A stretch of DNA of 64,000 nucleotides from Saxidomus purpurata (lineage: Eukaryota; Mollusca; Bivalvia; Venerida; Veneridae). This document shows, in pieces, positions 1 through 12,300 of this stretch. Every line of letters starts with the position of its first letter. The first letter of the stretch is position 1. The stretch lies in contig JAFMSR010000007.1 of assembly GCA_022818135.1 (NCBI GenBank), forward strand, positions 11,879,507-11,943,506, written 5' to 3'. The notes under the pieces are model-generated. The model saw nothing but the letters and a program-made list of their open reading frames with translations, was not told the origin of the DNA and made no database searches. The translations under genes were made by a program, and so were the position numbers.

Positions 1-410
1 TTTCATTCTACGGAATGATATTATATTGTTTGCTTAGCAAGCTCTGTGTATTTGTAGTGGTAGACATACATGAAACCCTTATTCATCAGAAATTTACTTT
101 ATAATTTGTATGGGTTTTGTATAAAACCAAGTATAGTGTGTTACTATGAGAGTGTGTTTGTATCTGCATGTGTGCATTTTTGTGAACGTATGTCTGTAAT
201 TTCTGGATGGACAAAATGAGATTGTGGTGTATACAAATTTGTTAAGACTAAAAAAAAAAAAAAGAAAAATATTATTATTATATGTTTGAATACAAGTTAG
301 TATGACAAGAAATGTTTACAGTTAAAAGTTGTGTAATGAAAGACAATATTGTTGTATGTTTAGTTAATATATGATTTAATGACTTATATACTAATCTGAG
401 TAAACAATAC

Positions 411-2808
411 CTGTAGAGGTCCTCTTGTTTAACACTATTGTTCTGAATATTTCCAGAGCCAAAGACCGCAGTTCCATGTTCGGCAGTTGGGGCGACGTTT
501 ACGTTCCTAGACTCAGCCGTTGCTCCATTCCGGGGATCGGTTATGACAACTGATGCACTCTGGAAAGGTTTAAATTGATTAATGTAGTGCTTGATCTTAA
601 CTGCTAGTGTAAGAAATTATGACACAAGAGTTTTTTTACACCGATTCCTTTATTGCACATGTTGTCTTAACTGGTAGGGTCCATGTCTTATATTTCATAG
701 GTCAGTTAGCTCCATATTTTGAGGGAGAATATGCAAACCAAAAACCTGTGCCTTATGTAGCTTCAGCATATCATTAGAATATTATTTTGCCATTTTCTAG
801 CATTAAGCCATATAATTGTTCTAAAACTAGGTATCATACAAGCAAAGTCCGTTGTATAATTAAATATGCGGAGTGCATGGTGATTGATAATTCGATTCTT
901 CTTTGATTCGTGTGTATTTTAAAGAAACTAAATTAAACAGTTGAATGCAGTAATTGGTGCATATTAATTGGCCATGAATCAAACATATGTACAAAAATTA
1001 TTATGAGTCCCCAAAAACGCTATTAATGTTTTAGTAAAGCAATGATTTTACTTTATCTTCCCAAAAGTTTCTCAGGTACATAATGTAGACATTTTTACTT
1101 AAAATTTCAAAAACTACACTTCGATGACGTGGTTCTGTGTTTTACTCGTGAGAGTAATTATAATGGACGTCGTGACAGTTCAGTTACTATTACAACATCG
1201 TTTGTCTTTCTAATATTTGACCAGAAATAACGAAAACGTTCTAATAATATTTGACAAATCTAAACGCGTACTGAAAGAATACATATTATATAGGTCATCG
1301 AACATTTTGATTTTTGGCCAGCTAAACCAGGACACACCTGTCTTTAAAGTGCTTCATAAGATTGGCAAACTTCCATGGATGTATTTATAAAACAGTTACA
1401 GAACAAATTTACTGAACCGAACCTTGAATCCGCACCATGTACCGTCAGTGTAAATCAGTAAGCTTTGTTTAAAACACGTGAACAATGTCTATAAAATACT
1501 GATATGATTATCTGAGAATTGAAACATTTTATTCAAATCTATATAGAAAATTAGGGATTACATGGTCTTCCTGGTAAAACCTGACTAGTAGTCAGGTTAA
1601 GCGTCAAAGCATTATACTGAAAATAACCTTAAAAAAATATCATAATTCTTAATCTGAGTTCGATGCAGGAACATGTATCTAAATGTATACCGTCTATACA
1701 AGCTCTTCTTTATGAGACGAGGTACATATACTAGTCTTTAAGTTTTTCCTTCAGAATAAAGTTGTTAGGCGCTTAAAAAGGTGTGATAGTTAAACCCTAC
1801 ATCTTTTAGTTCTGACCTCATGTCTCACTAATCATGTGTCTTTTCTAACTGCTGTTTAATCCAATTACGCATTATGAAGATGTATTATTTGTGTTAGTAA
1901 AAGACCATTCTAGTGCGTACCTGGCGTGGAAATATCCTGCTCACAGTTGGAGGACGTCCTATTTGTCTGTTTTGATTGGATCCCCCTACGAAAAACAGAA
2001 AGATGCACTTGCATTAGCCTTGGCTACAATATTACATATGCATGACATTGTGCATATGCGGTGAACTCAAAAATAGCACACACATATTTGACATATTCAG
2101 GTGAGAATTTTCGCTTTTGGTTGTACTTGCTACTTTAAGTAAGCTCCCTGACAAAATGTCTGCATTCTGATGATTTTCTTCAAGGAGTAAATTTGCATCG
2201 GCCATTCTTTAAACGAATACATGTTAGTGGAAAGTTATTGTAAGAATACTTGTATTGATGGCTGCGTTTAGAAAACATGTCCACTTACCTGACGACGATG
2301 ATACAGTAGCACTATTATCTTCCGTACCTTGACCTTCCAGCTGGCTGGCCACGTGACTATACCCACGTGACTTCAGCACTTTCAAAAATATTTCATATGC
2401 GTCGTGATGACTTCTTAATAAAATATAAAGAAATTCCTCTACGGCATCTTGATCTGACTTCTGGCTTCTTTTCAGTTTCATCCATTTCTCTGGTGTAATA
2501 ATTCCCTTTTCAATTAGAGGATCAATGACATGTGCAATAATTAATGTTTTCTTCAAAAGTCCCCAATGTTTCAAAATCTTTATTTCGTCTTTTGGATGCA
2601 GGCATTTTTCATCAATTTCTTCATCAAATTTGTCTCCCTTCTCATTTTTGTCTGATTTCTCTTCAGCTTCAGTGTTCTTGGTTTCTTCACGGGCATTGTC
2701 ACCGTTGAAAGTACTCAATTTGACTCGTCGGTTTGCGTCGAAGCGCTGATCGCTCTTAGCAGTATGTCTTTGTTGCTGATGCGAATGCCTACGAGTGTCG
2801 TCTCCCAT
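411..2808 (-). CDS. CARD-domain protein, 5' part (three exons, runs off the left edge)
   Basis: I infer three coding exons: 2289-2808, 1921-1985 and 411-559. Borders are CAG|GTAAGT, then acceptor TTTTTCGTAG and donor CAG|GTACGC, then acceptor CCTTTCCAG and donor ACAG|GTATTG. Phases agree throughout: exon 1 leaves one base, exon 2 is 2+63 bases, exon 3 starts at phase 0. Exon 1 begins with a basic, Gln/Lys/Glu-rich region (residues 1-70) and then a six-helix, death-fold-like stretch (about 76-160) that reads like a CARD: LKHWGLLKK, DPLIEKGIITPEKW, DAVEEFLYILLR, FLKVLKSRGYSHVASQLEG. CARDs bind other CARDs in apoptosome or innate immune complexes. Exons 2 and 3 encode a Pro/Asn/Ser-rich linker with no domain I recognise. 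The partner domain lies beyond the window; an initiator caspase or a CARD adaptor are both possible. The start is the ATG at 2808 (G at -3 and +4); an in-frame TGA lies at about 2874, but an upstream exon is not excluded. Confidence 0.72.
560..1920 (-). other. Intron 2 of the CARD-domain gene
   Basis: AT-rich intronic sequence between the two downstream exons of the CARD gene. I see no further exon, RNA gene or clear transposon in it. Confidence 0.55.
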
Positions 2809-5344
2809 TTCATTCAGTTGATTGAAGTGCTCACGTGTTATATTCGATATTTTGGACGAAGAAACATTCACTCATCCGCATGTATGCAGCTCCTCAGGAT
2901 TCTGCCTAGAAATGTATGTACAATTAGAAACGTTGAATTGCTTTTCTAGGCAGAAAATAAAACATTATATTACAGGTGAAATATAAGAAAACTAATATCC
3001 ACAAACAATAATATTGTAGTTAATATAAATCTTACCGATTTCGCGTAAAGTATACAAAAAATAACATGATTATGATAAATCTCATCACATACCATTGGGC
3101 ATAAGTTTGTTTCTCAAATGTCAAAATTGTATGTCCACATGTTCTTTTCTCTCTTATCAATATATGTCTGTCATTGTTTGAAAAAGGAATGAGTCAGTTT
3201 CGTGACCTTTGTATCAGATTTCTTTTTAACTATTTGCCTGTCAGATGAAACACTTCAAGTTTGCACTTATTCACTGCCACTTTTTTGCGTTGTACTTTCG
3301 CCAGTCACCCGCAGTTTTACCGATAATTAGAACCATTGTATCGGTTTAGATATGCTAATTGGGTATGGTGTCTTTGAATTACCGGAAAACAAAAGGACAT
3401 ACATGTGATAAGTTGTATTGACTACAGGTCTGAAGTTTCGACGATATTTACATTTTAACTCTTCCTGGTCGCTATTCTTAAATTCACCAATGTTTTCGCT
3501 TATTGGAAAATATTTAACTTTTACTTTCATGTTATCATTAAGGGGTCGCCAGTGACTGCCCGACACTTCGTTCCACATACACTTACTCCCCTTTGACGTT
3601 TCGACACCTGACACTTCGACCCATATGACACGAAGACCCCTGAATCAATTATCACAAAAACCAAACAATTGGAGCCAGCAGTATTCTCTTATTGATAAGA
3701 CATCATTTTGACAGGTTTTGTCTGTCAGTACGCAATACATGGACTGTAAATGTACCGTAAAGTGGCTATTTCATTTTTTCAACAGGCTGTAGAACATGTG
3801 TTGAGTGACTTATTGATTTCCTATTTATTTCAATATTCGCTTTAGGTCTTTGGCATAACAGATTAGTCATCCGACGGCAAATGTGGTGGAAAATTATTTT
3901 ACAAAGTGGGATTTTTACTTTAGAATTTGGCGAAAAGTGTTCCTGAAATGTGTCTGATATAAAAGTCAGTTTCACATGTACTTTTGTACTAGGGCCTTAT
4001 AATGATTTTATTGTATATTAATGTATATTCAACTTCTAAATATTCAAGAAAAGGGTGCATGTGTTCGTCCGTCTGTATGTACAAACACTACAAAGGATCT
4101 TGGTCTGATCCCATAAATCTTTGGATTTTTGGTGCGTGCTTTCACTTGAAAACAAGCAAAACGTGCACAATGATTCTAAGATAGATACTTACGGGACTTA
4201 ATAATATTCCCTACCTGTTTTGTTGCTAATCATCTGAGGTTGGAGCTAGCGCTTGTGATTTAATAAATTTCATACAAATATCTTAAAGTGGAATTATGCA
4301 CATTTTTTTCAAGTAACAATCCAGCTGAAATAAGTGTGTGTAAAAAGGGTAGAGGAAATAATAGCTTTTAACCCAATACTCGTAAACTAAACTCATCCTG
4401 CTACCAGTACGAAATAATAACTTTCCAAATATTTTTCCTATTTTGACTGGGAGAGTCAATTTAAGAAAAATAAACTGCATGCAGGAGTGGCTTCCCTTCC
4501 ACTGCCGAAATCTCTACCAACAACAGCAATAACTCTTTTATCAGTCCATTTTTTTTATTTCTAAAGCACCAACTTCAAATACTTATGCGGTATTACCATT
4601 AGTTTAACACATTTAAATGCACATCAACCGAAAATTGCTTTTATAAAACTGTCGCCAAAAATACATTATGTGTAGTAAGATGCGCATAATGTCACTTTGA
4701 TAATTAATGTCACAGTAAGTGTTTAACTTCAAGGTTGTAAATTAACATTAAGGAAAAATATGGGGAAAATGTTTGTATAGATTCCCGCGTCAAATATGTC
4801 ATTTCGCATGCTATTGACATTGTTAATATGGATTCGAACTGTAGGTACTACATAGTGCTACATATTAATATATCATACATAAACATATTTTAATGACAAG
4901 GCCATACTTATGCGATGCACAATGAAAATATGTCCTCGTTTCTGAATGCACATCTTGAACAAGTGAAACCTAAACTCAGAAACCTATCAGCAATACAAAA
5001 TGGGCACAGACATTGCAAATGCTCAAAATTACTTTCCGTGACACCGATTTGTTGAATGTGAACATGGTATACAGAAATTTTGTGACGCCTAGAATACAGC
5101 CCTGTCTAGAACTGCAGTGGACTAAGTAGCTTGATAAGCCTGACAGCCTTTTATTGACCCCTTCGCATGGCCATAATGTTTCAGTATTGCACGTTGGGTA
5201 GCCATTAAAATAAAAGAAAAGAACAAGAAGTTATTCAGTGTATGCGGTCAATTCCTTGTCAAACTGTGCCGTGTGTTATTTTGTTTGATCTGAAAACACA
5301 TAGTTTGAACTTTGATTTATCTAAAATGTATATATAATTAGGGC
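2809..5344. other. Intergenic / 5' flank between CARD gene and ZMAT5
   Basis: AT-rich sequence upstream of the minus-strand CARD gene. Only short open frames with no domain or splice logic are present. It must contain the CARD gene's 5' UTR and promoter, but I cannot place them. Confidence 0.4.
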
Positions 5345-5362
5345 ATTCCTTTCCATATATGG

Positions 5363-5586
5363 CCCAAAATGTGCACCTGTGCACATAGGTGTCCGTAAGT
5401 AACCATTCAATGTCGTAGAGAAAGACATATATAGTAACCCTGAATGACTCGATCAGAGCTACCTTCAGTAACCTTAGGTAACCAGGTAACACAGTTATGG
5501 AAGAAAGACCACCATTTCTCCGGAAACCAAATGTATTGCATGGTTACTTACGGACACACGTCTTTGTGGAGAAGTGCACATTTTGG
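5363..5586. repeat. Foldback element with two-block inverted arms
   Basis: Two perfect inverted blocks occur in matching order. CCAAAATGTGCAC at 5363-5375 pairs with 5574-5586, and TGTCCGTAAGTAACCA at 5390-5405 pairs with 5540-5555. The central loop is about 135 bases. No open frame is inside. This is typical of a small non-autonomous DNA transposon or foldback MITE; the family is unknown to me. Confidence 0.75.
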
Positions 5587-5849
5587 ACCCTATCCAGTCA
5601 TTTCTGTATAAAAACCCGGCATTTTTGCTGAATGGGCCCCTATCTGGACCAACGCCTGATAAATACAGTGTATACTTACATATGTACAGTTTGTGAAAAA
5701 TCGAGACAGTCTTATCAGGGCAGGAGTTTTACTTTTTAAGAATCTTGCATAGTTTTATTCGCAGATATATCTTGTAAAATTGTTTTTATATACAGTCAAA
5801 CCTGCGTTAAAGACCACCTCCGAATAGAGACCACCCTGTGACTAAAGAC

Positions 5850-6060
5850 AATCCGGAGGTCCCCGGTTCGATTCTCGGCCGGGGCACTAGAAATTTCTGA
5901 AACGCTTTTCAGTGTTTCCCACCTATCTGAGATGAACTGGTTAGAAACCCAGAGGTAGTTTCGCGTACACCGGGCATGTAAAAGAACCAATATACCTCTA
6001 TTCGTAAAAGAGCTAGGGCCTGGTACCCTGATTCACTTGTATCTGCTTCTGTCTCTAAAA
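5850..6060 (+). repeat. SINE-like repeat with B-box (GGTTCGATTC)
   Basis: It contains a tRNA-type B box, GGTTCGATTC, near 5862, followed by a body that shares long stretches (AGTGTTTCCCACC, GAGATGAACTGGTTAGAAAC, AGAGGTAGT, CATGTAAAAGAACCA) with 15919-16167. The second copy is a proven insertion (see that entry), so this is probably another, more degenerate member of the same SINE family. Confidence 0.6.
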
Positions 6061-6397
6061 TAAAGGACCACAATGGAAATAAGAGCTTTCTCTTTATTGT
6101 GTTATACTTGGTACTTTGTACTGACCACCTGCAAACAAAAACCACATTTATAGCTTCCCAACTGGTCTTTGTTCACAGGTTTGACTGATCGAAATAAGAG
6201 TAGCCGTGCAAGACGTAAACGACTGGAAATCATGACAAAAAGTAGCGATTTTATATCGAAAACAGAAGAAAACACATTTATAGGACTCAAACCTAAAATA
6301 ATAAATTTAGTGTAGCCTAACCGTAAAATTACGGAAAAATCACGGAAAATTTATTTACTTGTACACTTCAAAGGTACGAAAGTACGAAATACTAACG

Positions 6398-9300
6398 ATG
6401 GGTAAACGTTATTATTGTGATTTCTGTGATCGTTCCTTTGCCGACAGTGGTGTAAATAGAAAGAATCATTTCAAAGGATTACAACACCAGCTCATGAAGA
6501 AACAGCATTACAACAATTTTCGGGGTATATTTGTTAGGTTATTCGTACTCAAAATGTTCGTATCGCTTTTCATTTTAGGTTAGCAGGTACTAATTAAAAT
6601 GTTATACTAGATGTGCCAATCTGGAATGAATCTTGAGATATTTGTATTAGCTCTACTGGAAGAAGTCCAGCAGAGCTCATGCCATGGTGGCTTGTCAGTC
6701 ATCCGTCTGTCCGTAAACTTTTTCTTGATAACACTCTACCACGTTCGGTCCAAAGCTAGACTAAAATACCCTTTAATTTAAGGGCGTCAGTAGATTTAGC
6801 TGTGACTTTTGTCAAAAAATCATTGAATATGGCAGGTGTGCTTGTATCTTAAGAGTAAGCAATACAATGATATGCCTGGATGATTGTTTGTATGTTTAAA
6901 ACAAAGAATTGTCGGCTTCGCACATCCGGGCACTGATTGAAATATCTATATTCGGGAAAGGTGAATCCTCGGTTTTCATTGCTGGTCTGTATGCATCTTT
7001 ACTTATAAAATGCTTAAAGAAAAATGAAAGAAGACGAGTGTCTACCATTAGCTTATAATCATAGAATTGAATTTGTAGTAATTCTGTGTTGTTAAAAGCT
7101 TTCTGTTTCATTCGAAATAAACTTAAACTTGCATATGGGTGTACGGTAAAGACCGAGTTTTCACCTTTTACTGAGTGACGAAATAAATGCGATCTAATAA
7201 TCCGATTGGTAATCTAGCTAGTATGAGTACTACAATGTCACGTCGAAGCTTGAGAAAAGAAATTGAAGATTTATTCACCACATCAGTTTTCTTTCAACTT
7301 TCATCAAACTTGCTCAGAAGGTTCCCTGCAACATGTCAATGATCCTTGTTGTTTTTTTTGTTCAGTGGGTCAAAGGTCAAGGTCAAAGTGACCTCTATTA
7401 GATTTTCCTTGATAACGTTCTTTGGGTCACAGTTTTCAATCAACTTTCATCAAACTTGCTTTATAATAGATGGTTCCCTGTAACATGTAGATGATCCCTG
7501 TCAATTTTTGGGTTATTGGGTCAAAGGTCAAGGTCACAGTGACACAATTTTTGAAAAAAATTTCCACTCAATATTTTGAGATCTACATCATCCAAAGTCT
7601 TCAAACATCATAGGATGATTGGTCTTACTGCAGAGCTACGAGGGTATTTGCGTAAATACGCAAACAAAATCGGCAAAAAAGCAATAAAATAGCAACCCTT
7701 GCGTACAGAAAAGGGGGAAAAAGGAAAATAAGTTACGATTGCTTTAAAACACTGCGATCAAAAAGAAAAAAAGGAAATGATTTTAGACTATTCCAGCGAG
7801 CACTGCCTTTCAACTAAATAGCGAACGTAAATCGGCAGGGATAACCTTTTCGCCATTTCGTTTTTTAATCAAGTTGTAAACCAGTCTCGGCAAATTTAGT
7901 ATTTCAGGCTTCATTTTGTAAACAAGCAAAGGATAAGTTTGTCTCGATACGCAAATGTTTTTCAAAAAAGCAATTGCTTTTTGGAAAAAAAGCAAATGAT
8001 CAAAAAAATGGGGAAAAAAATGGTTACTCATTAGAAAACAAAAAAGCAATTGGTGAAAAAGTAATGGGGTAAATACCCAATTACACCAAAACCTTATCTG
8101 TAGCTCTGTTACTGATTGGATAATCCCTACTGTTTTTTGGGTCAATGGGTCAAGGTGGCAGTGAACTCTGTTAGCTTTTCCTTGATAACATTACAAAGGA
8201 TTTTCACATAACTTACTCAGAACAGTCCAGTCAGACCAGTAGAACAATACTGGCCTTTTTGGGCCTCTTGTTCATTTGATAGAAAACCTGCTTGTGATAT
8301 TGGCTTTAATTTCTATATGCTAATTAATATCACTATTTCAACTGTTCAAAGGCAAACCGATTTTACAGGTTGCCATTTTTAACCCCCATGCATGGCCATA
8401 ATACTTTTTAAATAGTGTTCAGTATTGACTGTTAGCCATTATTAAAGAAGGAGAAGGCTGAGATGTGCACATACCTGTAGAGCCATCCCAAACAATATTC
8501 GCTGGGCAGTTACAAATGCAAGATTAACCAATATTTAAATGTATTTATGACTACACTTTTAGATTAAGGAACAATAATAATGTTGCTAACACACTCATAG
8601 TTCAATTTGCTTGTCAACCCATCGGCATCAATCAGTGAAATATGAAGAATTTATAACATATTTGACAAAACAATCAGCACCCTTTGACAATGAAGGTCAG
8701 TTTTATTAATAGGGTACCTGCCGAAATATACTGTGCGTGTAAAATTGCCTTTTTAAGTTTAAACATCTAGATTTTATATATCAGTGGTGAGATTTTTCAT
8801 GAACCTTTAGGTTTTCAGGTAAATTTATATTAAATACTTCATTTTTGAGAGGAAAAGTTGTGATTTGAACATGAAAAGTTGAAATAATATGTGTTACAAG
8901 AGTCAGTAGTACCCAATAGTGAAAGTAAACTTTCCAGTAAGTATTTGAGTGCATTAAAATTAGGCATGATGATTAACAGTTATAAAATGTCAGATCTATG
9001 AAAGGGGTCACACTACAACGCCAAATCAGTTAGGCTATATGCTAATGAGAAACTAGTACATGTACTTCCTTCTTTTACGTTTTCCAGATGCAGCTACTAT
9101 ACTTGCAGAGGATTCACCAAAGACACCATGTAAAAGATTTTATACAGGTACCTGTAAAATTGCTTTCTCATATTTAACAAAAGTCCACAATTCTCAGGAG
9201 ACACAAATAGTTCAAGTATGGTTAGTAGATGGTCTGTATTTACATTCTATTTTATATGGTCAGAGATCAAGTTTATATCTGTATTGATTATAACAAATAC

Positions 9301-12300
9301 CACTACATTGACTACCTCGAAGATATCGACAGTCTTTGTTGACAGGTGGTATTTTTGCTACTTGTCAATAGTGCACTAGTTTTTCTGTATTTGCAGGGTG
9401 TTGTTATTTTGAAGTGGCCTTTAACAAAGGTCTTTCTGTATAACGCCAACTTTACAAGTCAATAGTTCTACAAGCTAGTAGTCAGTTGTTAAGGCACCTC
9501 CACAGTAATCATCATCACGACTTAACAAAGAAAATAAACATGCTTTGTCTGTTGAATAATTTAAAAAATCATGCCAAGTATGATTCTGACCTGGTCTGTC
9601 TGGTGTTAAGGTTGTTTTTTATACCCCCGAAACGAAGTTTTGGGGAGTATATAGGAGTCACCCGGTGGTTGGTCGGTCGGTCAGGCGGTCGGGCAGTCTG
9701 TTGCGTTTTCCTTGTCCGGAGCATAACTTGAAAACTACTAGTCGGAATTCAATACAACTTCATACATTGAAAGGAAGTGCAGTGCACAAGAACTATAACT
9801 CCATCTTGACTAATTACAGAGTTATTGCCCTTTGTTACTTTCCTTGTCCAGAGCGTAACTTAAAAACTACTGGTTGGAATTCAATACAACTTCATACAAT
9901 GGTCAAGCACATTGAGAGAAAGAGCAGTGCATAAGAACCATAACTCCATCTTGAGTAATTACAGAGTAATTGCCCTTTGTTACTTTTCCTTGTCCGGAGC
10001 ATTACTTGAAAACTACTGGTTGGAATTCAATACAATTCCATACAATGGTCAAGCACAATCAGAGAAAGTACAGTGTACAAGAACCATAACTCTATCTTGA
10101 CAAATTACAGAGTTATTGCCCTTTGTTACTTTTCCTTGTCCGGAGCATAACTTGAAAACTACTGGTTGGAATTCAATACAATTTCATACAATGGTCAAGC
10201 ACAATGAGAGGAAGTGCAGTGCACAGGAACCATAACCATCTGACCAACAGAGAGCCCTTTGTTACTTTTCCTTGTCCGGAGCATAATTCGAAAACTACTG
10301 GTTGGAATTCAATAAAACTTCATACAATGGTCAAGCACAGTGAGAGGAAGTGCAGTGCAAAAGAACAATAACTCCATCTTGACTAATTACAGAGTTATTG
10401 CCCTTTGTTACTTTTCCTTGTCTGGAGCATAATTCGAAAGCTACTGGTTGGAATTCAATACAACTTCATACAATGGTCAAGCACAATGAGGGGAAGTGCA
10501 GTGCAAAAGAACAATAACTCTTTCTTGACTCATTTCAGAGTTATTGCCCTTTGTTACTTTTACTTGTCCGGAGCATAATTTGAAAACTACTGGTTTGAAT
10601 TCAATACAACTTTTTACAGTGGTCAAGCACAATGAGAGGAAGTACAGTGTACAAGAACCATAACTCTATCTTGACAAATTACAGAGTTATTGCCAAGAAC
10701 AATATCTCTTTTTAGTGTGTTTGCAAGGTATTCTGTTACTACGAACTTCCTCAGTTTATAAAGCAGTCTTTCGGGGGTATTAATCACATTTAGTGATAGC
10801 TCTAGTTTTTAGAGGAAATTTCAATTTAAAGATATTTTTATCATATATAACTTTTGTCATTCACGAATGCTTGTATATGTATCTGTATCATATCTTTTAA
10901 GAAAACTAAAGCCATCTCTAGAAAATAATTGTTAGGACGCTGAAAACAAAATGTTACGCAAACGTCTTCTCTTGCAGTCATTGAGCAAATTTATCCTTTC
11001 CTATTAAAGTGCACATGTACTTTGTAAATCAGTTCAATCAAAACACAACAGTTTTCTCCCTTTATTTGAAGGTAGCTGTGATTACGGAGACAATTGCAAG
11101 TTTTCACATATGACTCCTGAGAGAAGACAATTTCTACAACAGCAAGGTAAGAAACAACAACATTGTAGAAATATTAGTTTCCTTTAGTGTGTGACCACTC
11201 TGTGTCCATCATCCTGCGTTGTGCATCATCTGTCATGCATCGTACATGTAAACAATTGGTTTAAATGGCATCTCTGAAATCACTTAGTATGTTCCAATCA
11301 AACTTCATAGGACTTTCATCTACTAAGATTGCTCAAACCATTCATGTCCACTGCCTAAAATGGCCACCAGAGCTAAAATACATGTAGAAAATCTTTTAAT
11401 TGACATCTCCTCAGTAATAAATATGCTTAAAGCTTATGTTAACCAAACATCCAGTTTCAATCAAACTTCAGAGGAGTGATTATTGTATGGTCTTCTACCA
11501 AAACTGCCCTCACTGTTTTGCTCAAATAGAAAAAAGTGTAAAGGACATCAACCACAGGGCTAATTTCAACCAAACTTCACACAATTGTTTCTTGGGTAAT
11601 CCTCTAAAACAAATTGCTCTTGAAAATCAGAGCTAAAAATAGGAAAACCTTAAAACGACATCCTAACATGAGCCACTGGACCAGTTTTCATCAAACTTTA
11701 TAGGAAATTTTGTTAGATTGTCCTCATTAAATTTTGCTCAAACCCTCCCTTTTCATTCCAGAAAATGGCTTTCAGTGATAATTTTTATTACGCAGATCTT
11801 TTTTCACTGAGGTTATCAATATTCATGTAGGGCCATCATGACCCTCTTGTTTCTGATTTTCTAATATGCTTTCCAGAATGTACATGTAACTTCTAAAAAT
11901 ATTAAAGGTTTTTCTTTAAAACATTTCTTGCAATGATTGATAGAGGGCAGTTATAAGAAGTGCAGTGTGCAAGAAATGTTACTCTTGCCAAATTTATTGA
12001 ATTGTCTCCCTTACATTTTCTATGGTTACAATGCTGGTATAACTTTAAAAAACTACTTACAGGAATTACTCAAACTGTAAACAAAAGCAGAACACATAAA
12101 TAGAAGACAGTATGCAAGAATGCCAGAATTTCTTAGTACAGAAGCGTATTAATTGTACCCCGAGATAAGAAATACATTGTATATTGGAAATATGCTTGTC
12201 TGTCACTCCATCTATAGGCAAATTTTGTCTGAGCTATTTCTCGTGAACCACCAGTAGGAATTTAATGAAACACAAAAGTGTTTAGTACCAAGCCTAGTTG

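Larger units (their letters stand above)
6525..9087 (+). other. ZMAT5 intron 1, repeat-rich
   Basis: A 2.56-kb intron. The 7250-8275 part is a dispersed repeat in minus orientation (GGTCAAAGGTCAAGGTCA motifs, ending in GGCCTCTTGTTC), split by a separate MITE at 7631-8108. The remainder is featureless AT-rich sequence. Confidence 0.6.

Noticed and set aside
457..550. A plus-strand reading after ATTTCCAG that ends in TGA, as if a terminal exon
   Set aside because: The minus-strand reading of the same bases has both an acceptor and a donor and is in phase with two other exons of the CARD gene, so it is preferred.
2809..2871. Extending the CARD protein upstream to 2871
   Set aside because: This would need a GTG start; a TGA lies just before it. 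The ATG at 2808 has a good context.
3327..3614. Minus-strand open frame of 95 codons in the intergenic region
   Set aside because: No recognisable domain and no convincing splice sites.
9665..10100. Open frames of 62-89 codons across the 146-bp repeat
   Set aside because: They are repetitive translations of a tandem repeat inside a ZMAT5 intron.
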